From positions 124,001 through 188,000 of the forward strand of contig NZ_CP006587.1 of the NCBI RefSeq assembly GCF_000737515.1: a stretch of DNA of 64,000 nt, written 5' to 3'. Position 1 is the stretch's first letter, and every line of letters begins with the position of its first letter. This document shows, one piece after another, positions 31,255 through 38,812 of the stretch. The notes below the pieces were generated by a model, which was not told the origin of the DNA, did not search any database, and worked only from the letters and a program-made list of their open reading frames with translations. The position numbers and the translations under genes were made by a program. The stretch is from Hymenobacter sp. APR13 (GTDB taxonomy: Bacteria; Bacteroidota; Bacteroidia; Cytophagales; Hymenobacteraceae).

Positions 31255-34200
31255 ATGAAACAACCCTACCTGGCGAAACTCTTGTTTCTGCTACTGTTCG
31301 TCTGTGCCGGGTTTACTGGTGCTTTCGCGCAGACTGGTTCCGTGAGTGGCCGTGTCGTAGATGAAAAGAGCGCCGGCTTGCCTGGCGTTACGGTTATCAT
31401 CGAGGGCACTACGCTCGGCAACTCTACCAACTCGGATGGTACCTACTCCATTCAGAATGTACCAGCTGGCCCCCGCACGCTGGTTATTTCGTTTGTAGGC
31501 TACACCACCGGCCGCATTCCGGTTACTGTGACTGCCGGCCAGAACACGGCGGTACCAAGCACCACACTCAACGAAAACACCACCCTGCTCAACGAAGCTG
31601 TGGTAGTAGGCTACGGCACGGTGCGCAAGCAGGATGTAACGGGTTCCGTTACCTCGGTTAGCTCCCGGGACTTCGTCAAGGGTCAGGTGACCTCGCCTGA
31701 GCAGCTTATCAACGGTAAGGTTGCCGGCGTGCAGATTTCGACCAGCGGTGGTGCCCCAGGTGCTGCCAGCGTTATCCGCATCCGTGGTGGCTCCTCGCTG
31801 AACGCTTCCAACGACCCGCTCATCGTAATCGACGGTGTGCCGATTGACAACTCCGAACTGCGCGGTTCCTCGAACGCCCTGAGCCTGATCAACCCCAACG
31901 ACATCGAGACCTTCACGGTCCTGAAAGACGCTTCGGCTACCGCCATTTACGGTTCGCGTGCTTCCAACGGTGTAATCCTGATTACCACCAAGAAAGGTAT
32001 CTCCGGCGAAAAAGTCGGCGTAAATGTTAGCTCGCTGTTCTCGCTTTCCACCTCGCCTCGCCGCGTAGAAGTACTGAACGGCGACGAGTTCCGCGCCCTG
32101 ATCAACCGTGTTGGCACGGAAGACCAGAAGTCGCGCCTGGGCTCGGCTAACACCGACTGGCTGGATGTGATTCTGCGCGACGCGTACACGCAGGACTACA
32201 ACGCCGCCGTAACGGGCAGCCTGGGTTCCGTACCGCTACGTGTTTCGTTGGGCCACCTCAATTCGGATGGTATCATCAAAACCAACAATCTGAAGCGTAA
32301 TACGCTGTCGGTAGGTGTAAACCCCGTACTGCTGGGTGGTAATCTGAAGGTTGATGCTAACGTAAAAGGCTCGTGGATTGATAACCGCTTCGTAGAAGAC
32401 GGCATCATCGGCAGCGCCGTATCGTTCGACCCTACCCAGCCCGTAACCCTGAATGGTTCGCCATTCGGTGGCTTCAATGAGTACTACACTCAGGACCCTA
32501 CCACTGGCGCTATTGGAGTAGTAGGCCTCGCTCCTACCAACCCGCTGGCCCGCCTTTCGCAGCGCCGCGACCGTAGCACCGTGAAACGCGCCATCGGTAA
32601 CATTCAGTTGGACTACAAGCTGTTCTTCCTGCCCGATCTGCGCGCCAACCTGAACCTGGGCTACGACCTGACCCGCAGCAACGGCACCACGTTCGTGCCC
32701 GCTGGCATTGCTGCCTCCGAGTTCAACCGGGGTGGCGTAGGCAACTTCTACTCGCAGGAGCGCGACAACAAGCTGCTCGAGTTTTACCTGAACTATTCCA
32801 AAGACCTCGGCAACGCCGGCCGTCTGGAACTGCTCGGTGGCTACTCTTACCAGGACTTCCTGCGTAAGTCGCCGCCTGTGCCTGATCTGCGCGCCGATGG
32901 CACCCCTGCCAGCCCCAACATTGTGCTGCCTGTTCGCTCGCAGAACACGCTCATCTCGTACTACGGCCGTTTGAACTACAACTTCAAAGACCGCTACCTG
33001 TTCACCGCCACCCTGCGTAACGACAACTCGTCGCGCTTTGCCAAAGAATTCCGTGACGGTTTCTTCCCGGCTGCCGCTGTGGCCTGGCGCGTGAAGGGTG
33101 AGAACTTCCTGGCCAATTCCACCTTCCTGTCGGAGCTGAAGTTCCGCGCCGGTTACGGTGTAACGGGTCAGCAGGAAGTATTCGGTAACGACTACCCTTC
33201 GCTGGCGTTCTACAACCCCGGCGAAAACACGGTGCAGTATCCGGTGGCTGGTGTGTTTGTGAACACGCTCCGCCCGGTTGCTTACGACCGTTCTATTAAG
33301 TGGGAAGAAACCACTACCTACAACGCTGGCCTCGACTACGGCTTCGTGGATGGCCGCCTGACGGGTACTGTTGACGTATACCTGCGTAAAACAAAAGACC
33401 TGCTCAACGAAACCGACGCTTCGGCCGGCACCAACCTTTCCAACCGCTTCCTGACCAACGTAGGTTCGCTGGAAAACCGCGGTCTGGAACTGGGCCTGAT
33501 TGGGGTAGTTGCTCAGACGACGGACTTCAACTGGAGCCTGAACGCCAACGCTACCTTCAACCGCAACAAAATCACGGACGTGCCGAACCCAACCGGTCTT
33601 CGTGTAAGCGGCATCGATGGCGGTACCGGCAACCGTATTTCTATCAACACGGTGGGTTTCCCAGTGAACACCTACTATGTGTACCAGCAGAAATACGCTA
33701 ACGACAAGCCGATTGTACCAACCAACCCGAATGGTGGCATCAATGCTTTTGTTGACCAGAACAACGACGGTCAGATCAACGAGCAGGATCTGGTGCGCTA
33801 CAAGTCGCCTAACCCAAAAGCCATCCTGGGCCTGGGTTCCAACGCCACGTTCAAGCGTGCTAGCCTGGCCTTCACCATGCGCGCTTACCTGGGCAACTAC
33901 GCCTACAACAACATCGAATCTAGCCGCGGCAACCTCAACGCTTTCCTGCCAACCAACCCCTTCCTGCGCAACACGACGCCAGGCTACCTCGAAACCGGTT
34001 TCACGGGCGAAGGCACCAGCTTCCTGCTGTCCGACTACTTCATTCAGGACGCTTCGTTCCTGCGCATGGACAACATCACGCTCGGTTACGATTTAGGCGA
34101 AACGTCGAACATTCGCGTCACGGCTGCTGTTCAGAATGCGTTCATAGTTACCAAGTTTGATACGGCCGATCCGGAGAAATTCGACGGTGGTTCGCCTGGT

Positions 34201-34263
34201 GTCATCAACAACGTATACCCACGTCCTCGCACGTTCACGCTGGGTGTCAACGTCAACTTTTAA
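31255..34263 (+). CDS. SusC/RagA-family TonB-dependent outer membrane transporter
   Basis: 1002 residues, the usual size. Signal peptide MKQPYLAKLLFLLLFVCAGF..., then a carboxypeptidase-regulatory-like domain (about 29-110; GSVSGRVVDEKSAGLPGVTV), a plug domain with the SusC signature (DVTGSVTSVSSRDF, IRIRGGSSLNASNDPLIVIDGVPI, YGSRASNGVILITTKKG) and the 22-strand barrel to the C-terminus. It imports large glycans or other nutrients with SusD as lid, powered by TonB. susD follows by 12 bases. Codons often end in T or A (GGT, CGT, GTA), unlike neighbouring genes. The substrate is unknown. Confidence 0.93.
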   Translation: MKQPYLAKLLFLLLFVCAGFTGAFAQTGSVSGRVVDEKSAGLPGVTVIIEGTTLGNSTNSDGTYSIQNVPAGPRTLVISFVGYTTGRIPVTVTAGQNTAVPSTTLNENTTLLNEAVVVGYGTVRKQDVTGSVTSVSSRDFVKGQVTSPEQLINGKVAGVQISTSGGAPGAASVIRIRGGSSLNASNDPLIVIDGVPIDNSELRGSSNALSLINPNDIETFTVLKDASATAIYGSRASNGVILITTKKGISGEKVGVNVSSLFSLSTSPRRVEVLNGDEFRALINRVGTEDQKSRLGSANTDWLDVILRDAYTQDYNAAVTGSLGSVPLRVSLGHLNSDGIIKTNNLKRNTLSVGVNPVLLGGNLKVDANVKGSWIDNRFVEDGIIGSAVSFDPTQPVTLNGSPFGGFNEYYTQDPTTGAIGVVGLAPTNPLARLSQRRDRSTVKRAIGNIQLDYKLFFLPDLRANLNLGYDLTRSNGTTFVPAGIAASEFNRGGVGNFYSQERDNKLLEFYLNYSKDLGNAGRLELLGGYSYQDFLRKSPPVPDLRADGTPASPNIVLPVRSQNTLISYYGRLNYNFKDRYLFTATLRNDNSSRFAKEFRDGFFPAAAVAWRVKGENFLANSTFLSELKFRAGYGVTGQQEVFGNDYPSLAFYNPGENTVQYPVAGVFVNTLRPVAYDRSIKWEETTTYNAGLDYGFVDGRLTGTVDVYLRKTKDLLNETDASAGTNLSNRFLTNVGSLENRGLELGLIGVVAQTTDFNWSLNANATFNRNKITDVPNPTGLRVSGIDGGTGNRISINTVGFPVNTYYVYQQKYANDKPIVPTNPNGGINAFVDQNNDGQINEQDLVRYKSPNPKAILGLGSNATFKRASLAFTMRAYLGNYAYNNIESSRGNLNAFLPTNPFLRNTTPGYLETGFTGEGTSFLLSDYFIQDASFLRMDNITLGYDLGETSNIRVTAAVQNAFIVTKFDTADPEKFDGGSPGVINNVYPRPRTFTLGVNVNF

Positions 34264-34275
34264 CCTGCCTGTAGC

Positions 34276-35904
34276 ATGAAAAGATTTTCTCCCCGCGGCT
34301 TGTCAGCGTTGACGTTGGCCGCTATGCTTACCCTGGGTTCCACGTCCTGCATGAAGGATCTGGACCGGGAACCGTTCTACGGCCTCGACACAGAAACCGT
34401 ATATACCAATCCTGCCGCTCAGCGTCAGGTATTGGCCAAAATTTATGGTGGCTTGGTTCTCACTGGCCAGAAGACCACCGGCGACAGTGATACTAGAGGC
34501 GACGACGAAGGGGCTACCTCTTACTCCCGCCTGTTGTTCAAGATGCAGGAGCTTACCACCGATGAGGCCGCTATTGCCTGGACGGACGGTGCTATCCAGA
34601 ACCTGAACGACAACACCTGGACCTCGAACAACAACTATGTGCTCGGGATGTACAACCGCATTTATTTCCAGATTGCACTCGCCAATGAGTTCATTCGGGA
34701 AATGAGCGACGATAAGCTCAGCGGCCGTGGCATCACCGGTAACGACCTGACCAACGCCAAGCTATACCGCAACGAAGCTCGCTTCCTGCGCGCTCTTGGC
34801 TACTACCACGCCCTCGATATGTTCGGCAACGTGCCGTTCGTAACGGAGGCCGACGCTCCTGGCAAGTTTCAGCCCCGCCAGATCTCGCGCGCCGACCTGT
34901 TCGCGTATGTGGAATCTGAGTTGAAGGCTATCGAATTGGAGCTGCTGCCCCGTGCTCAGGCTGAGTACGGCCGGGCCAGCCAGGCTGCCGCACAGACGTT
35001 GCTGGCTCACCTTTACCTGAACGCTCAGGTATACACGGGTACGGCTCGCAATGCCGATGTCATCACGTATTGCAACAAAGTAATTGGTTCGGGCTACACG
35101 CTGGCTGGCCGTTACAGCGACCTGTTTGGCGCTGACAACGACCGGGTGGCTAACTCGGAAATCATTTTCCCAATCATCTGCGACGGTCTGCGGACGCGCA
35201 GCTATGGCGGCACCACTTTCTTGGTACACGCTTCGTCGGGTGGCTCGTTGCAGCCTGCCGCGCTGGGTGTAAACTCGGGTTGGGGCGGCTTGCGGGCCCG
35301 CAAAAACCTGCCATTGGCGTTTGGCCTGACCACGCCTGCGCAGGCTACTGCTCCGGCTGATAAGCGCGCGATGTTCTTCACCACGCGTCAGAACCTAGAG
35401 ATGGCCAGCCTCACCACCTTCCGCGACGGTTGGGCTGTGACCAAATGGACCAACAAGACCTCCACCGGTGCTGATGGCACTGATGCCACCAAGGAGTTTG
35501 TGGACACCGACATTCCGCTGTTCCGCTTGGCTGATGTGTACCTGATGTACGCCGAAGCCGTTCTGCGTGGTGGTGGTGGTAGCCAGGCTACGGCCCTCAG
35601 CTATGTGAACCAACTGCGTCGTCGCGGCTACGGCTTCCCAATCACTACGGCCAACCCGACTTCAGACGTTGCCAGCATCGACCTGGACTTCATCTTGGCC
35701 GAACGTATGCGCGAACTGTACTGGGAGTCGCACCGCCGCACTGACCTGATCCGTTTCGGTAAATACACCGGCACGGCTTACACCTGGCCCTTTAAGGGAG
35801 GTCCTCAGGCTGGTGGCGACGTAGCTGCCTTCCGCACGTTGTTCCCTATCCCAGTAGCCGACCTGACGGCAAACCCAACACTGCGTCAGAATCCAGGGTA
35901 CTAA
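34276..35904 (+). CDS. SusD/RagB-family surface lipoprotein
   Basis: 542 residues. Lipoprotein signal ending GSTSC with Cys25, then typical SusD features: LDREPFYGLDTETVYTNPAAQRQVLAKIYGGL, LYRNEARFLRALGYYHALDMFGNVPFV (TPR helices) and the C-terminal ILAERMRELYWESHRRTDLIRFGKYTG. It captures substrate at the cell surface and closes over the SusC barrel. The gene overlaps the SusC unit closely (12-bp gap) and is followed by a strong terminator, so the pair is a two-gene operon without its own glycosidase. Confidence 0.93.
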   Translation: MKRFSPRGLSALTLAAMLTLGSTSCMKDLDREPFYGLDTETVYTNPAAQRQVLAKIYGGLVLTGQKTTGDSDTRGDDEGATSYSRLLFKMQELTTDEAAIAWTDGAIQNLNDNTWTSNNNYVLGMYNRIYFQIALANEFIREMSDDKLSGRGITGNDLTNAKLYRNEARFLRALGYYHALDMFGNVPFVTEADAPGKFQPRQISRADLFAYVESELKAIELELLPRAQAEYGRASQAAAQTLLAHLYLNAQVYTGTARNADVITYCNKVIGSGYTLAGRYSDLFGADNDRVANSEIIFPIICDGLRTRSYGGTTFLVHASSGGSLQPAALGVNSGWGGLRARKNLPLAFGLTTPAQATAPADKRAMFFTTRQNLEMASLTTFRDGWAVTKWTNKTSTGADGTDATKEFVDTDIPLFRLADVYLMYAEAVLRGGGGSQATALSYVNQLRRRGYGFPITTANPTSDVASIDLDFILAERMRELYWESHRRTDLIRFGKYTGTAYTWPFKGGPQAGGDVAAFRTLFPIPVADLTANPTLRQNPGY

Positions 35905-35922
35905 CCGATCCGCTCTGAACTT

Positions 35923-35952
35923 AAAAAAGCCTTCCAATTGGAAGGCTTTTTT
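35923..35952 (+). terminator. Terminator of the susCD operon
   Basis: AAAAAAGCCTTCC-aatt-GGAAGGCTTTTTT: a fully symmetric hairpin 18 bases past the susD stop, with A and T runs on both sides. Confidence 0.9.
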
Positions 35953-36311
35953 TATGCCTGTTTATGGCTCACCTGTCCCTCTTCAGTGATGCTTGGCAGG
36001 CGGAAAGTAAGCGCCTGTTCCTGGCCACTTACTGCCAAAAAACCACTTCAGCCAACTGAGCATCAGCGAGATACAAAAACATACGCTAAGAAATACTTTC
36101 GCAAAGGGCTGATTACCTCATGGGCTACTACAGGTCAGAGGTCGGAGCCACCTGCTGTGGTGAACTGCAACCAGGCACAAATCAGCAAAGTCTTGGGTGC
36201 CCTGCTCCTGCTATGCAATTGGCTGCCAAGGCTAATCTCACCAAAGCCTTTGACGTACCACCCAGCATGCCCACTCTATATCTGAGTGGCCTGAGCTAAT
36301 CTATACTGCAC
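35953..36311. other. Non-coding spacer
   Basis: About 360 bases between convergent genes. A 115-codon open frame here has no recognisable domain and a composition unlike the neighbouring genes; I do not call it. Nothing else seen. Confidence 0.5.
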
Positions 36312-36343
36312 AAAAAAAGCCCGCTGCTTGGCAGCGGGCTTTT
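36312..36343 (-). terminator. Terminator of the T9SS surface protein gene
   Basis: aaaagcccgctgc-ttg-gcagcgggctttt: 13-bp stem, 3-nt loop and A/T runs, 22 bases past the stop at 36366. Confidence 0.9.
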
Positions 36344-36365
36344 GCAAACAAAGAAAGCAATAAGC

Positions 36366-37520
36366 TTAGAGCAGAACCACTTTGCGGGTAGCGGTCAGGT
36401 CGCCAACTTTCACGTTCACCATGTAGGTGCCGGCAGCTACGTCCTGCGTGCTCAGGTTGATCGACTGGAAACCAGCAGCCTGTACGCCGCTTTTCAGCAC
36501 ACGTACGGTACGGCCGGTCAGGTCGGTCAGGGTTACGTTTACGTTTTGAGCGCGGTTCAGCACCTGGTAGGTAACGGTTGCCTTGCTCGACGATGGGTTC
36601 GGGAACACGCTCATGGCCACAGCAGCTTCGGCAGCGTTGCGGTTGCTCAGCACTACCACGTTCAGGGTAGCAGCCTGGGTGCCGGTTTCCTGCGTGAAGT
36701 CAGGCGAGTTTTCCAGGTTAACAGCGTTGCCAGCAATTTCTGGAATAACGTCCGACGACCAGTAGCCGGTGTTGCTTACGTAGCCAGCAAACAGGCGCAC
36801 AATGCTGGCGCCCGATGGCAGGCCCAGAGCGGCACGGTCCATCTCGATTTCCCAGCCATAAGAACCAGCTCCACCACCGTTGGCATTGCCGGGGTTGGTG
36901 GTGATTTTGCCATCCGAAGTACCACGGTACGCCATGCGCGAACCGTTGAACATAGCGAAGTTACCGGTAGCACCGGCAATAGTGATTGGAGCACCGGTAG
37001 CAGCCATGGTCGTAGCCAGTACAGCAGCCGTGCCGGCCGTGTTGGAGGTGTACACGGCGGCCTGAGGGATGAACGAAGTCAGCGACTCGCCTTTCAGAGC
37101 CAGAGCGGCGTCCACTTCCATGTCCATTTTGGTGCCCGTGATACCAGCACCTTCAAACATGGTGGTAGCCGTACCAGCTACCGGCCCCGTTACGGCTGGC
37201 AGCGCCGTGCCGGACGTTACGCCCGTTTTGTTCGGGAAGTCCATGTAGATCTGCAGACCGTTGCCATTGGCTTCGGGCGTGCCGGCCAGAGCTACATATA
37301 GTTTGGTAGCCGAGTTAGCGCCGTACATACGGAGCAGACCCCAGTCGCCGAAACCAGCAGGGTGAGGCGTGGTGAAAGCACCCAGCGAAACGTAGCGGCC
37401 CGAGTTAGCAGCACCGATTTCAGCGGTGTTCATTACGCCGTCAAGCGTGATTTGTGCCTGCGCGTTGAGAGCAGTGGCAGCCAGTGCTCCAGCAGCTGCG
37501 AGGGTAAAGATTTTTTTCAT
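36366..37520 (-). CDS. T9SS-exported surface protein of unknown function
   Basis: 384 residues. Signal peptide MKKIFTLAAAGALAATALNAQAQ. The body is rich in Gly, Ala and Thr, starts ITLDGVMNTAEIG and looks like a beta-sandwich of the DOMON/CBM9-like kind (LYVALAGTPEANGNGLQIYMDF, YGWEIEMDRAALGL). The last 90 residues are a type A sorting domain (MSVFPNPSSSKATVTYQVL, TGRTVRVLKSG, GTYMVNVKVGDLTATRKVVL). Codon choice resembles the SusC/SusD genes and differs from other neighbours, suggesting high expression. No catalytic motif seen. Confidence 0.82.
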   Translation of the reverse strand: MKKIFTLAAAGALAATALNAQAQITLDGVMNTAEIGAANSGRYVSLGAFTTPHPAGFGDWGLLRMYGANSATKLYVALAGTPEANGNGLQIYMDFPNKTGVTSGTALPAVTGPVAGTATTMFEGAGITGTKMDMEVDAALALKGESLTSFIPQAAVYTSNTAGTAAVLATTMAATGAPITIAGATGNFAMFNGSRMAYRGTSDGKITTNPGNANGGGAGSYGWEIEMDRAALGLPSGASIVRLFAGYVSNTGYWSSDVIPEIAGNAVNLENSPDFTQETGTQAATLNVVVLSNRNAAEAAVAMSVFPNPSSSKATVTYQVLNRAQNVNVTLTDLTGRTVRVLKSGVQAAGFQSINLSTQDVAAGTYMVNVKVGDLTATRKVVLL

Positions 37521-37869
37521 GAGATGGGGTTGAAAAAAAATGGGGAAAAGAGTGAGAATTAGAACGATGCAGAAACCCTTATCGGCTGTTTCCGTGATGC
37601 AGTAAAAATACCAAATGCACGGGTAAAAAAAGATTTAGCGGCACTTTTCTGTTAAAAAAACGCTAAAAAATATGGGTTTCGAAAAGCGAAATTTCGCTTG
37701 CCCAGACCACCCGTTTTTGGGGTACTGCAACGGCTCTACGTCGGGCCGGGAAGTGTGGTTTTGAAAACGCATAATATCTGCGGTCGGAGCCGTACATTCG
37801 TATCTGTTGTGGCACGGTAAAACGTGCGTCAGCCAGCCTTTTTTTCAGTCCTGTTTCTCTTTTTAGCCT
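37521..37869. other. 349-bp divergent promoter region
   Basis: AT-rich, with several runs of T or A. It separates two divergent genes and must contain both promoters. TACATTCG at 37793-37800 (seven of eight) is a possible -7 box for the downstream gene; no repeat or RNA seen. Confidence 0.45.
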
Positions 37870-38715
37870 ATGATTCTCATTGCCGATGGCGGCTCTACCA
37901 AGAGCAGCTGGTGCCAGCTCGACGAAGCCGGCAACCGGGTACACTTCAACACCGAAGGATACAACCCCGACTTTATCAACACGGCCGGCGTAATTGCTTC
38001 GCTGGATAAGAACCTGCCCGAAACCCTTCATCGAGAAGAAGTTACGGAAGTTTTTTATTATGGAGCCGGTGTTTCTTCGGCGAAGAAGGCTGAGGTGCTG
38101 GCCCAGGCCATGCGCCAGGTGTTTCCGCAGGCCAAAGTTACCGTCGACCACGACCTGCTGGCTTCGGCGCGGGCCCTGCTCGGCAACAAGCCCGGCTTCG
38201 CGGCCATCCTCGGCACGGGCACCAACTCCTGCCTCTACGACGGCACCCGCATCACCCACAACGTCGACTCGCTCGGCTACTTCCTCGGGGATGAGGGCTC
38301 GGGCTCGTTTATTGGCAAGCGGCTGCTGCGTGACTATCTGCGCGGCCTGCTGCCCGATGGCCTGCAGGAGATTTTTCAGGAGGAGTTCAAGCTCACCCGC
38401 GAAGACATTCTGGACCGGCTCTACAACCAGCCGCTGCCCAACCGGTTTCTGGCCAGCTTCGCCAAGTTCACCTACGACCACAACAACATCAGCTACTGCC
38501 GCGAGATTGTGCTGCAGGGTTTCGAAACTTTCTTCGAAAACATCGTCCGGCACTACCCCAACTACCAGGACTACACCTTCAACTGCATCGGCTCGGTGGG
38601 CTACAACTTCCGCGACGCGCTGGTGCAGGTAGCCAAAAGCCACCAGATGGAAGTGGGCAAAATCATCCGCTCCCCCATCGACGACCTCGTGACTTTCCAC
38701 GAAGGCAAGGCGTAG
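37870..38715 (+). CDS. N-acetylglucosamine kinase-like (BadF/BadG/BcrA/BcrD ATPase family)
   Basis: 281 residues of the ASKHA sugar-kinase fold. Phosphate-1 motif LIADGGSTKSSWCQLD at the start; ATP and substrate sites in VDHDLLASARALLG, AILGTGTNSCLYDG and LGYFLGDEGSGSFIGKRLLRDYLRG; adenosine motif near CIGSVGYNFRDALV. Similar proteins phosphorylate amino sugars such as GlcNAc or MurNAc in wall recycling. The exact sugar is inferred from the family. It converges on the GH13 gene across a shared terminator. Confidence 0.82.
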   Translation: MILIADGGSTKSSWCQLDEAGNRVHFNTEGYNPDFINTAGVIASLDKNLPETLHREEVTEVFYYGAGVSSAKKAEVLAQAMRQVFPQAKVTVDHDLLASARALLGNKPGFAAILGTGTNSCLYDGTRITHNVDSLGYFLGDEGSGSFIGKRLLRDYLRGLLPDGLQEIFQEEFKLTREDILDRLYNQPLPNRFLASFAKFTYDHNNISYCREIVLQGFETFFENIVRHYPNYQDYTFNCIGSVGYNFRDALVQVAKSHQMEVGKIIRSPIDDLVTFHEGKA

Positions 38716-38746
38716 GCCACGGCCGAAACCCGTTACCCGGAAACGC

Positions 38747-38786
38747 AAAAAAATCCCCGCTGGCAGCTGCCAGCGGGGATTTTTTG
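38747..38786. terminator. Bidirectional terminator
   Basis: AAAAAAATCCCCGCTGGCAG is followed at once by CTGCCAGCGGGGATTTTTT: a near-perfect palindrome between convergent genes ending at 38715 and 38813. Confidence 0.9.
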
Positions 38787-38812
38787 TACGTTGATAGTAC
38801 CCGTTCTGGTGC

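Noticed and set aside
35938..36285. Possible 115-codon gene in the spacer after susD
   Set aside because: It begins inside the terminator hairpin, has no recognisable domain and unusual composition.
36342..37301. Open frame of 319 codons opposite the T9SS surface protein gene
   Set aside because: The minus-strand gene has a signal peptide, a sorting domain and a terminator; the plus-strand frame is low-complexity and has none of these.
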